NCBI GenBank assembly: GCA_947568835.1
Contig: OX387610.1
Span: forward strand, 13,931,001-13,995,000
Reading direction: 5' to 3'
Length of the DNA stretch: 64,000 nt
Source of the DNA: Protonemura montana
Lineage: Eukaryota > Arthropoda > Insecta > Plecoptera > Nemouridae
Made by a program: the position numbers and the translations under genes. Below, in pieces: positions 34,208-45,524 of this stretch. The notes below the pieces were generated by a model. The model saw only the letters and a program-made list of their open reading frames with translations, searched no databases and had not been told where the DNA came from. How positions within the stretch are numbered: position 1 is the first letter of the stretch; the number at the start of each line of letters is the position of its first letter.

Positions 34208-34480
34208 TTAATTTCGTTATTTCTCGCAGATTACTCGCATTTGAGTCTGGTTTACACTCAATTAATCTTTATTAATGCTAACCTCAACGATTGATAAACA
34301 TGTATCGCGATATTTTGAGTCGTAATTCTTTAATTGTATAGGATTTTTTTTAAGAAATGGTCGCAAGCCCCATCGTGTGGCACTTTCCATTAATGCGTTA
34401 ATGCCGGCCTCGTTTGCTTAGCAGAAAATGTAAAAAAACGCTGGTCCTCGAAAATACCTATAAACTCAAAGGCAGAAAGC
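34208..34480 (-). repeat. Family E dispersed repeat
   Basis: TCTCGCAGATTACTCGCATT, TAACCTCAACGATTGATAAA, CCATCGTGTGGCACTTTCC and CTCGTTTGCTTAGCAGAAAA are reverse complements of the 20.9 and 27.6 kb copies. Confidence 0.85.
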
Positions 34481-34667
34481 TACTCATGTATTCACAAACC
34501 AACCTATCTATTGATGGTACTTTTCTAATCTCCCCATTTATCTTGATTTAACCATATTGTTCTTATTGCCCCAACGAAGCACCCAACTGATAGCACCTAA
34601 CCAAGCTTCTAAACGTGAACCCCAAAAAAGCATGAAAACAGCAAGCGAGGAAATAGTGCCAGCTCTT

Positions 34668-34810
34668 TCGTTCTCGACACAGCGCGATAAAACGCGTACC
34701 ATGTTTTTCCAGACCGACGCCGCATTATGAGCGGGGACGTCGGTTTTTCCTTGGCTACACGACGCTCCAGGGACGCCGTTGTTGCTGGTATAGCGAGTCG
34801 ACGCCGAGCT
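34668..34810. other. CpG-rich islet
   Basis: Contains ACCGACGCCGCATTATGAGC, GGGACGTCGG and CGAGTCGACGCCGAGC in otherwise AT-rich DNA. No splice-bounded frame was recognised. Confidence 0.3.
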
Positions 34811-35044
34811 AACTTGGGGGTGATAGTTGGTGGTGGGCTGGAAACTTGTGAACACTATACCTACTGTTGTTCAGAGACAACTAGGAGGACTTAATCCTGA
34901 GCAAATTGTGGGAACGCTTTTAGTGGCACAAGATTGTTAGATGTGAGATTGGATGCTAACAAGATTCATTATGTTTATGTTACTTTTGGTTCTTTTTAGG
35001 TGTAAGTCCAATGGTGTTTTTATATGTATTTAGAAGATTACAAG

Positions 35045-35296
35045 ATTACAAGCACAATATCGAGAAAACTATTAAATATAGAGAGATTAGTTTTTAAAAT
35101 TGGGAAAGAAATATTGAAATTGTATGGAAAAATGATGAGAATGGAGAAAGGAAGATTGCCAAGAAAGATTTTAAGCTTGGAATATGAGAGAAGGAGAAGA
35201 GGAAGACCAGGGGAAAGATGGATACAAAAAGTACAAGCAGATGAGAAGGAAAGAGATGGAAAATGGAATGAAGTAGAAGAGAAAGCAAGCTGGTGA
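35045..35296 (+). pseudogene. Non-LTR retrotransposon ORF2 C-terminal fragment
   Basis: An open frame ending at a stop near 35,296 encodes LYGKMMRMEKGRLPRKILSL, RRRRGRPGERWIQKVQ and a Trp-ended tail. This is the characteristic region after reverse transcriptase in many insect LINEs (YGHxxRM ... RLPKK ... RRRGRPxxRW). There is no reverse transcriptase or endonuclease upstream, so it is a 5'-truncated dead copy. Confidence 0.8.
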
Positions 35297-35299
35297 GAT

Positions 35300-37900
35300 A
35301 AAGAAGTATGATAAAGAGCATGAAGAAGATTTGGCACAATCAATTTAAATGCCACAAATTAAATAATTTCTACTTGTTGTAATTAATTTAAAAGATATAT
35401 ATTTGTTAGTGTTTATCAAATATAACCTGTTGTGAAAATTTCTTCGCCTGCCCCAAACATAAACCGTGATAACAAAAAAAAATCAGCAAGTTTAACTTGA
35501 TAACACATTAAAAATGAAACGAAAAACTTAAACATCTAATTATTACCTTCTCTGAACTCTATTTGTAACAACATTCTACAATTAAGTTAGACCCATGACT
35601 GATTCCCTCCATTCTAATCACATTAAGTGGTTGTCTGCTGATACGTGCAGACTACAGCTCATCGCATGCAAGCATCAGCACATTCCGTTGATAATTAGAA
35701 CATTACCCAATTTACAAAACAGCCTGTCAGGTTAAAAGTGGTAGAACTTTTAATAGCAGGGTTTCGGAAACCTCTGAAATCTAAGCTAAGTTCGTATGGC
35801 CTCATCGTTCTATTGGCTTAGTCCGATGCAAAACCGTTTCACCTCTAAACTTTGAGAATTCTCTTTGCTTTTCACCGTCACATTTATTCAGAGCTGGAAG
35901 GAATTTCGCAATCCGAAACATTAGCGGATTTGTTTTTGTGTTTGTTTTAAAGAAAGGCAAATAGAAACCTTTTGATGATTTTGCCGCTATAAATCAATTA
36001 CACGCTAAAGCTTCTGCAATGAAACCGCTGAGTGCCTTTCAAAACGATTTCCTCCTCTAAAAATTAAAAAAAAGCGTCCAGAATTCGCTTGATGTTAAAC
36101 CTGCATATTTTCTCTGGAATGTTTGCAGGAAAAAAATACGTTATACACTTTTAAAAGTTGGCGCTCTTTTAAAAACATACGCTAAGACGAATTAACCATA
36201 GAGTTTGGTAATTAATTTAATGATGACGAGCTGGAATATCGAGTAAAGTACTTATCATTTTAATTGAGATTAGTTCATCAGGATCATACGTTTTATGAAG
36301 TCAAAACAAAAATACCACATCAGGTAAAAAGGCTCGGTGGAATTTCATGGCTGGAAATGCGAATCGATTGGGTTTGGCATTTATCTGTAATATGCTGTTT
36401 GACCCTATGTGTGTATGGAGAGGGTGGTTTTGGGTAAAGCCTGGATGTACACAGACAGGGATAGAGATACAGAGACAGAGATAGGGATACAGAGACAGAG
36501 ATAGGGATACAGAGACGGGATAGGCATGCATCCAGTCAGTCTAAAAGGGATAAAGAATGGATTGGGAAACTCTGAACGAGCAGGAAGCGTGTATCGGCAA
36601 TTGAGTTGGGCACGGGTTCGCGGTCAAAATCCAGAACTCATTTGAAACCTGGATGAAGAGTAGATTCGGGATTCGGGACTCGGGAATCCAGGGGGCGGTA
36701 GAACGCGAGGATAAAATGAGAAAAGTACTTTTTTTATTGTACTTTTTTTTTCTATCAACGTACTGGCTCTAGTTTGATAAGCAGTGGCTTTGTGTACGTG
36801 TCATGACTTTAATTGCGAAGCCGGATGTTTTGAAAATTGTCGGTGACTCGAACGAAACGTAAAATCAAGCTGCGAATATGAGCGAGATTTGGTAGAAAAA
36901 TGTAAAAAATAAAAAACCTAGCACGAAATGTTCATATTGAAATTGGAAATCTAGCAGACCGAACAGCACCTTCGTCTGTTTGCAATCTAAAAAATGCGTT
37001 TTTTTTATAATATATACCTATCAATGTTAGCAAGTTGTTTTGTCGAGTGTTTATTAGAAATCCTGGAAAATGACAGTTTATATTTTGAAACTATTCATAT
37101 ATTCGTGGATATATGGTTTACGCAAGAACCCAGTGTAAAAGCTATGTACCTACATGAGTTGGTACATTACAGTTTTTCTATTATAGACTTATTTAATGAA
37201 GGGGTCGTCCGATTTTAACTACACTTGACAAAACTCAAGCAATCAAAATGCTACAACTGTCCCGAATAACTCAACAAAGTTGCTGTCATGAAGAGCATGT
37301 TTAAAGTATAGTTTATTCCCAATTAATTGGGAATCGATTCACTTACCTCTAAAGAAAATACGTATCTGGCGACAAAAAATCAAAAATTTTAAATATTCCT
37401 TCACGATTTGAGCAAAAAGCATCAATCGAAAACAAATAAAGGTTAGTTTGATAATTAATAAAAAATAAAGTAACAACAAATAATATAATTGCAAACCAAA
37501 AAAAATCAAGGCAACACATAAAGAACAAGAACGAAATAGTTTTTAACAATGTGTTTGCTTTGAAAGGGATTATTTGATGATTTGGAAATACAGACAAACT
37601 ATCTGTGGGACTACTTTGAACTTCAAACCATAGTTTAAAAACTAAACCTGTCAGCTAAACGGAGAAATTTTGGTCTAATACCTCCCTTAAACGCCGATTG
37701 AGCAGAATTTAAACGACGTTACTGAAATTGACATTAAAAACTACTTAAAAAAAAAACAGCACCGATGCTAGTTTTCCTGAATGTTAATCCACAGAATGAT
37801 TCACATCCTGAAGGTATCTAAACACAAGGCCAGCTAATTAGTCACTGTACAGCACAAGCGACAAATTCATTGCTCTGTAATTTACAAAAATCAGGATCGC
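35300..37900. other. Unassigned, with a short tandem repeat
   Basis: About three copies of the 20-mer AGATAGGGATACAGAGACAG lie at 36,460-36,525. Otherwise AT-rich without recognised genes. Confidence 0.45.
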
Positions 37901-37904
37901 ACCG

Positions 37905-37990
37905 GACCAGGGATACCTATCAACCCCCGCAACAAATCGCACCCAACCACCCCCTCCCACCCCTACCCCAACAAATCGCACCCATTACTT
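37905..37990 (+). repeat. C-rich stretch with direct repeat
   Basis: CAACAAATCGCACCCA occurs twice, about 43 bases apart, inside a C-rich run (ACCCCCTCCCACCCCTACCC). Confidence 0.7.
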
Positions 37991-38328
37991 GCCATCGTGT
38001 AGACCTGTCAGCGTTTGGGTGCACATTTCGCTACAGTCAATTCCAAGCAGTCAGCATGGTATGGCGCAGACGAGCGGCAGGTTTAATCCAAATGATTAAC
38101 GCACTTCATCAAAGTCAAGTTTACACGGACACAGAGACAGAGATTATTAATATCAGAGCTCCAAGTTTAATTGATAACTGAACGGTGTTTCGATTTGATG
38201 ATCAATTGATCACTCAACTGTTCGATGATTGCTACCCCACCGATTGATTCAGTGGTGACGCTCAGGTCAAGTGGTTGACCATTTAGAATTGACATCTTCA
38301 AGTTATCTGTTCAGTAAATCTACATTGT

Positions 38329-38634
38329 TCAACACAAATACTCACTCAATTCTTCCTTTTCAAAAGTTTTACACAATTCTTTCTTAAAATTTAATATTGA
38401 TTTTGTATTCCTAATTATGCTTCCTAATATATTATACTCACTCATGCCTTTATTTAAAATACTATTTAATTTTACAGATTTAACAAATATATTTTTCTTA
38501 TTTCTAGTATCATGATTGTGCACCTTATCAGCAATATTAATTAGATCTATTAGATACTCTGGTGCCAGGAAAATAATGTGATTTCTGTTTTTGGTTATTA
38601 AGTTCTTATCTAAATAAACGCATGCCATGAGCAC
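38329..38634 (-). pseudogene. Non-LTR retrotransposon C-terminal fragment
   Basis: Encodes FLAPEYLIDLINIADKVHNH then DTRNKKNIF, a later GMSEYNILGSI and a final NFKKELCKTF. The pattern HNHDTRNK ... YNxL ... FKKxL is the typical C-terminus of insect CR1/Jockey-type non-LTR polyproteins (HNYNTRxK ... WNxLP ... FKxxL). Only this end is present, so it is a truncated relic. Confidence 0.8.
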
Positions 38635-39269
38635 TTAAAATTGTTAAGGCATTGAAACGTTAATATGTGAAGACAGTATGTGTTCTATAAATATTCTTTA
38701 AAACTAAGGTTAGTATAGGAGATACCAAACCATAAACTGCTCTTCCCCTAGAATTGCTTCCAACTCATGAACGAAATTTCAGTTATGATTCCAGTTGTGG
38801 GATTTCAACATTGAAAACATTTACGTATAGGAAAATAATTTTTCTATAAGCTCGAAAATGTTATCAGCTTGGCGTGACAAAGCTTCAGAGTAAAATAAAA
38901 ATGGCAGACATCAGCGGAGATGATTTGAAGTGTTTTTAAAAATGACAGTTGGCCAGAATGGCATCCCAAAACGACTGCTGGCGCCTCTGGTGGGTAATTA
39001 TATTCTCTCGCTGAACGGAGAATAACAAAGAACAAACGAATGATTATGTTAATTGCCTTATTATATTTTTTATAACCATCAAACCTCAAGAATGTACAGT
39101 TAAATTATTGGGCATCTCAGGTAGCGATAAAAGATTTTTTTTTTTTGGTTGTATGATTTAGATAATAATCCAAGTTTAGATAAAATGTGTCCTCTTTCGC
39201 CTCTCACTACCATAACGTCCCAAAGAGCAGTCTTTCAGCAATTCATTTCTTCAAAACAGCTTAAACCTT

Positions 39270-39675
39270 AGTTGAAATCTTATTCAAATTGCAAACGCTT
39301 GCAATGCACGATGTATTTAATTATTATGAACACTAACCCGTCTCAAAAATTGATGTCCAAAATACACTAATCATCAAATACACTAAAATCGTCTCAAAAA
39401 GTCAGTGTCCAAGTAGCTCAATGGTTCAGAGCAACACCCGCGACAGATGGAGATCGGGGTCCAAGTAGCTCAATGGGCTAGAGCAACACCCGCGACAGGT
39501 GGAGATCGGGGTCCAAGTAGCTCAATTGGTTAGAGCAACACCTGAGACAGGTGGAGATCAGGGTCCAAGTAGCTCAATTGGCTAGAGCAACACCCGTGAT
39601 AGATGAAGATCGGGGTTCTAGTTCCCATTTAGGCATCAATTTTTGAGACGGCTTTAGTGTTCATAATAGTAAAAA
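39270..39675 (+). mobile_element. Family A tRNA-like SINE with four-unit head array and TSD
   Basis: Left part GAAATCTTATTCAAATTGCA through CCGTCTCAAAAATTGATG. Head units start GTCCAAGTAGCTCAA at 39407, 39459, 39511 and 39563, a 52-bp period. The last unit carries the T-arm-like GGTTCTAGTTCCC and ends TAGGCA at 39635, then TCAATTTTTGAGACGG. The 12-bp direct repeats AGCTTAAACCTT at 39258-39269 and 39676-39687 flank it. Confidence 0.92.
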
Positions 39676-39984
39676 AGCTTAAACCTTGTTTAACGCTTAA
39701 CTTAAATTTCATTTTTCTTTGTAAATCAATTGTACTGCTAACCCTTACCGTAACAATCGTGAAACACATGCAATTCCAACTCAGAAACCACCACAACAGC
39801 CGCCACTGGTCGCTTTAACGCCAGCTGCATCGTTGCAATATCCCGACGTTGACCACTTCCTGCATAGAGGGGTCCCGTCGTCCTAACAATACAAAGCAAC
39901 GGTGCGGCGGAAACTGTCCCGTATAGAGGAAGGGACGAGGACATCTATAGATCATCTGGTTTGTGCAGCTATAGTGCATTGGTA

Positions 39985-40075
39985 CCGAACAGATTGTGTT
40001 CAAAGAATAGCTTCGTTTGGGAGCACAGAAGTTAAGCAACAATGCGCTGGATTAGGTTTTGGTTTGGAAGCTGTT
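39985..40075 (+). mobile_element. Decayed 5S-like fragment
   Basis: GAGCACAGAAGTTAAGCAAC and AATGCGCTGGATTAGGTTTT align with 5S rRNA around its internal promoter and with the family B head, but there is no family B body after it. It may be an independent insertion. Confidence 0.5.
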
Positions 40076-40337
40076 GGTATTTTTGTGATATTTTGATTTG
40101 TTGTCTTTATAACACTCAGAATATTCAACTCAAGTCTTCACTGATGACATCTTACACAACTGGAAGGTAAGATTTGACCTATTATACCTATTATATTGCT
40201 CTCCAATCAATAATTACAAATTTCATATTAATTCAAACAAATTTTCTTGAGAAAATAATCTCGTCTAAAAAGAGTAAAGAAAATTGCAATAATCACAATC
40301 CATCTCACTACTTTTCACAACAGAACTGGTTATTAAA

Positions 40338-40925
40338 GGTCGCTAGACCTATTGAGCTAGAAATACCGGGTCTTGTGAGATCACCGAAGTTAAGCAACAC
40401 TGCGCTGAGTCAGGTATTGGATGGGTGACCATCATACACATGACCAGTTCTGTTCGGGGGAGAGGTTGGAGGGATGAAAGTTAAGCAAAACTGCACTGGG
40501 TCAGGTATTGGATGGGTGACCATCATACACATGACCAGTTCTGTTCGGGAGAGAGGTTGGAGGGATGAAAGTTAAGCAACACTGCGCTGGGTCAGGTATT
40601 GGATGGGCGACTATCATACACATGACCAGTTCTGTTCGGGAGAGAGGTTGGAGGGATAAAAGTTATTACAGCAACTTCACTCGCCTTGCTAATCAACCTC
40701 TCGACAGCATGGATTTGTGGAGGAATCCTGTTGTTCGCGTTGTACCGTCCTTCGGAAGGGACGTTAAGCTTGGTGCTCTTCAACAGGAGTGAAGTACTTA
40801 TTGGTAACTGTAGCCACTCCTTCCTTCTAGTCTAGGTTATGTTCATCATCATCCTCATCATCATCCAATCATTCACCGACGCCATTAGACCAGTGCCGAA
40901 GGGCCCGTCAACAGTGCGTTCTAAA
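40338..40925 (+). mobile_element. Family B 5S-derived SINE, three head units
   Basis: The 5S-like head GAGATCACCGAAGTTAAGCA ... TTGGATGGGTGACC repeats at 40389, 40480 and 40571, a constant 91-bp period. The intervening sequence is ATCATACACATGACCAGTTC, TGTTCGGGAGAGAGG, TTGGAGGGATGAAA. The body is GACAGCATGGATTTGTGGAG and GTCCTTCGGAAGGGACGTTA; the tail is decayed (AACAGTGCGTTC). Confidence 0.93.
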
Positions 40926-41941
40926 AAAAATAATCGCTCCTTATTGCTTGTTATGAAATCGAAAAATACCCAACAGAATTATGAAAAAGAAAATGTACTG
41001 ATACATCAATAACATTCCCAAAAATACAAAACATCAATCCTACATTGAGTGCATAAATTCAGTGATATTATGATTTATGGTGACACATTTCTGTGCCCAT
41101 AAATGCGATATCTGCAGCAGACGATCGAACTGCAGTGGCAGTGTTGCATTGTGTGACGTGGCTAAAAGATTGTCGAGTCGTGTCGGCACCTAATGACCCG
41201 TGAAACATGTAGTGTCGTTTTTTTGGCCCCTGTACTATCGATCTAGTGGAATTGTTGGGAAAGGTCAGTGATGTAGCCGGCATACAATGTTATGATGTAT
41301 TGTCGAGGTGGAAGTTGCTTGTTGGGGCATTGATATCTTGATACGATCTAATGATTTTGATGGTAATTTGTCAAAATATCAAATAATAGTAAAAGGTTTT
41401 GCTCATCAATTCTAGGGACTTGTTTAAATTAGGTTTGCACGACGATTCATCATAAATTAGGAACATTTCAAATGTTTACTTCGTCTAAACGTTTAAGTAA
41501 TTCATATTTGAATGGAAATACTTGATTAAGAGCCGATTTCACTAAAGCCGTTTAAATCTTGATTAATGGGCTTTTATGGGAGGTCTCAGGCCAAAATTGA
41601 TTTTTCCCGTTTAGCCTACATTTTGAAATTTTTCGAAGATAATTTTTAGATAAATATACAAAAAAGATATTAATTTAAATTTGAATTTGGTGATGATTCA
41701 GGAAGGCTTTGTCCTGTCACATAAAATAAATTTTATTTAGTAGCTGTCACTATTTTCTCTCTGTCCAAATCGTCGTTTAATATTTTAACCTTGTAGGACG
41801 GGGTTTAACTTTAAAGCTGTCATTTTTAAACCAAATTAAGTAGTGCCAATGATATTTTGTCCGTATTTCCAAGTCACCAAATATTCCGATTAGAATATCT
41901 CATATCAAAAGCTCAATTAAATTATTAAATCAAATGCTTTA

Positions 41942-41978
41942 AATGCAACCCGCAAAACAAACCTGGCTCCTCCACCAA
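41942..41978 (+). repeat. Family F 34-mer
   Basis: ATGCAACCCGCAAAACAAAC then CTGGCTCCTCCACC, matching the copies at 5.65, 5.82 and 63.11 kb while the flanks differ. Confidence 0.7.
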
Positions 41979-42687
41979 TATCAATTTGTAATTTTTCTTA
42001 AAAAATCTAACCAGTGGTAAAAAAATCATATTGTGTTTACAAAAAACTTTAAGCTAGTTTGTCTTGAAATTAAGCCTGCATTTAGATTAAGTATGTAATA
42101 TTTTAAATATAGTTAAAAACTTGCAAATCTTTCTTCCTGTACAGACTAAAACCACTAACGCAGCAGCAAAGACAGGAAGAGGCAACAATGTAGCTAATAA
42201 TAATAACTCAAAGGTACTACGGTCACAACATCCGGCCATCGTTGAGAACATAAAACCACCATAGCAGGTATCTAGGGGCACAAGTCGCATCTCCCCACTG
42301 GACCAGTACTTACAGCCACATCCTAACTTGGTCCATTAACGCGCAGGTGTGCGGTTGAACTTTGCCGAACGCAGCTGTTAACTCGAGTTAAGAGGTGGCC
42401 TGTTAACTTGGCAAATAGATTTATTGGTACAGAAACAACGCGCAGTAGTTTAGCTTGAGAGTAAGGTGAGATTAGCTTGGATTGAGTAATAGAACGACCA
42501 GTTTCTCTGTGCACTAACTTTAAATGCTGTTAGGAGGGATTTTGTAAGTTGGGTGTTTGGATTAAGGGATTAACAATTTAAAAACAATCCAAACAATTGT
42601 CTGCTAGCTATAAATGAGAATTGTTTTAGTTATTCTGCTAACATTTAGATGTTTTAGGTACCTTTGAATTATTTTCTTAACCATCTT

Positions 42688-43145
42688 GCACATGACCAGT
42701 TCTGTTCGGGAGAGAGGTTGGAGGGACGAAAGTTAAGCAACACTGCGCTGAGTCAGGTATTGGATGTGTGACTATCATACACATGACCAGCTCTGTTCGG
42801 GAGAGAGGTTGGAGAGATGAAAGTTTAGCAACACTGCGCTGGGTCAGGTATTGGATGGGTGACTATCATACACATGACCAGTTCTATTAGGGGATAAAAG
42901 GGGATTTTTAATTATTATATAGCTAATTCGCTTTGCTTATCAATTTTCCTGTTGTTCGCGTTGTACTGTTTTTCGGAAGGGACGTAAGGCCGGTGGTCCA
43001 CTTGGTCTTCGACTAAAGAAGCTACGTGTCGAAACCGGGTTTCCCTTTTTCCCTTCTAGGTTAAGTTAGGTAAATCATTAACCGACGCCATTAGACCAGT
43101 GCCACATGACCTGTTGTCAAAACAGTGCGTCGTTTATCACCACTT
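42688..43145 (+). mobile_element. Family B SINE, truncated head
   Basis: Begins inside the repeat unit (CACATGACCAGTTCTGTTCG). It has two 5S-like segments (AAGTTAAGCAACACTGCGCT), a decayed body (TTTTCGGAAGGGACGTAAGG) and the tail GTTGTCAAAACAGTGCGTCG. Confidence 0.88.
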
Positions 43146-44007
43146 ATCAATAAATTCATTTAAAAATTACTGTAACGCCGTGCTTAATGTATATTATGAT
43201 ATTTGTAAAACTGTAATAATTTTATTGGGTACTTTTTGGCGTTTTGTTTCTTCGAATTTTAAAGAAAATCTCTGACATGTTTGCTTTTTCCTCATAGTAT
43301 TTTCTCACCCTCAGCTCCAGAGCACCTGAAAGCTAAGCACTCTTTCAAATGGATTGGATGGACACAGCTATTACCTTCTCCACAGTTACTTTTCTACGAG
43401 AAATATAAACGTCGCTTCCACTCGAGTGCGTGTTCGCTAAACGCACTTTCCTCCTCTACGCAGCGCGCCTGTTGGACTGACTCACTCCAGACGCAACAAT
43501 ATGAAAACCTCTTTCCTGTTTACTCGATTATTTTCTTCCTTTTCTCTGCTTTATTTACCCGGGCACAAGCAAATACTAAAAACGTTTCATTTTGTTTAAG
43601 AGTAAAATAAATCGACATATAGTAACTTCCTATTAGGACGGAAGCAACTCTCGCAGGAAATAAGAGGAAATCATCCGAACAACACGATTTTGTCGTCGGA
43701 TTTCTTCCAAACGGTTGGTTATGAATTTCGTTCTCGCATGGAGTTTATTTTTTTTTTGTTCTGTTAAGTCATAACTTCAAATAATTTCCACTTCATTCCT
43801 TTCAAACGGCCATCTTTTAGTCTGTAAGACAATGGATAGAGACCATGCACTTTGCTTCTTGCTCTAGTTCACTTTAGAAATAGTTCTTGAAGATTATGAT
43901 CTTTGCTGAATCTGAAATTATTTTCGACTAGAAGATAATTGTTAATTATTTCGCAATTATTTCCTTTGAGATTTTATATTCATTGGTAAAGTGTTGAAAA
44001 GAATGTC

Positions 44008-44485
44008 GTAACTCAGTGTCGGCACGTAGCCTACTCCTGTCGAAGACCAAGGGGACCACCGGCTTAGCGTCCCTTCCGAAGGACGGTACAACTCGAACAA
44101 CAGGATTCCTCCACAAATCCATGCTGTCGAGAGGTTGATAAGCAAGGCGAGTGAAGTTGTACTAAATTTCATCCCTCTAACCTCTCTCCCGAACAGAACT
44201 GGTCATGTGTATGATGGTCACCCATCCAAACACTGACCCAGCGCAGTGTTGCTTAACTTTCATCCCTCCAACCTCTCTCCCGAACAGAACTGGTCATGTG
44301 TATGATGGTCACTCATCCAATACCTGACCCAGCGCAGTGTTGTTTAACTTTCATCCCTCTAACCTCTCTCCCAAACAGAACTAGTCATGTGTATGATGGT
44401 CACTCATCCAATACCTGACCCAGCGCAGTGTTGCTTAACTTCGTTAATCTTATGAGCACCGTTGCAAACAGGTCAAATCGTTCAG
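44008..44485 (-). mobile_element. Family B SINE, three head units, no tail
   Basis: Reverse-orientation copy: body CAGTGTCGGCACGTAGCCTA and GTCCCTTCCGAAGGACGG, then three inverted head units containing CAGCGCAGTGTTGCTTAACT. It ends in 5S-like CTTATGAGCACCGTTGCAAA. Confidence 0.88.
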
Positions 44486-45327
44486 TAGATAGTTTATTCT
44501 AAAAAAACAAAAATAATTCAAGAATCAAATAAATGTAACCGTCTTTTACAAATTTCTATTGTATTTAGATAAAATCAAGAAACCTGCCAACAAAAAGCAC
44601 CGTTCTTAAAGTGACAGTGCATAGACTAGGCAATACTTGAGTGGAACGTTACAATTCAATGGCCATTAGGGAGCTTTTTATGTGAGATCTGTCCATAACA
44701 CACGTGAAAACAAATCGACTCTCTTATTTATGTGTCGCCTCATCTACACAAAGAAAATGTCTGGCAAAAGGAAAATCTCTTTTCCCCCATCGCCTAAAAT
44801 CGCGACAAACGACTTCAATGCATGAAATATTACCGAGTATTATTCCACAACTTGACTCGATTGCCCAAGCGCCGGATGGTTGATATTTCCAGTGCATCGA
44901 GTTTTCTGTTATGAAGAATCCAAAGGAACATTGTCTTGCTCGGTGCAGAGAATTCTGAAAATCTACAGGCACTCAATCAATCGGTTTTCTCCTGGGGGGG
45001 ATAAAAAAATTCCTGCACATATTTTCGACGTTATTTATTTTCGATATGAAGCAAAATAACCACCAAAAATACGGATAATGTTTTCAAACAAAACAAAGTT
45101 CGGACAATTTTCGTGCAGTTTACGGCGATCGGAAAAACGCGAGTGAATTTTGAGTTTATTTGCTTGTTTGTGAAGGTCTAGACTTGCAAGGAAACTAGAT
45201 CATTCCGTTCCTCTCAAAGTTATGTTGCAGATGACACTAGTAAATTAAGAGCCAGATTTTCATAGATTTCTTAAGAACCTAACAGTCCGTTAATTTTTTA
45301 TTTGCTTGGTAACATAATCAGAAGATT

Positions 45328-45510
45328 GATATGAAATCTTATTTAAATTGCAAACGCTTGCAATGCGCGGGGTATTTTATTATTAACAACACTATAACCG
45401 TCTCAAAAATTGATGCCCAAACACGGACTCGAACTCCGATCTCCACCTGTCGCGGGTGTTGCTTTGAACCATTGAGCTATTTTTGAGACGATGATAGTGT
45501 TCTTAATAAT
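45328..45510 (-). mobile_element. Family A SINE, single tRNA unit, 14-bp TSD
   Basis: Minus-strand element: 5' arm ATTATTAAGAACACTATC and CGTCTCAAAAA; box A TAGCTCAATGG; CACCCGCGACAGGTGG; box B GTTCGAGTCC; TTTGGGCATCAATTTTTGAG; then the body GCGCATTGCAAGCGTTTGCA and terminus AAATAAGATTTCATATC. ATAATCAGAAGATT at 45314-45327 and 45511-45524 is a target-site duplication. It defines the full single-unit structure of the family. Confidence 0.92.
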
Positions 45511-45524
45511 ATAATCAGAAGATT

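Noticed and set aside
35038..35355. 105-codon hydrophobic frame opposite the LINE fragment
   Set aside because: It is the antisense shadow of an A/G-rich coding strand.
40338..40650. Functional 5S rRNA gene cluster
   Set aside because: Only the central part of 5S is present, interrupted by unrelated sequence every 91 bp, and followed by a SINE body and tail.
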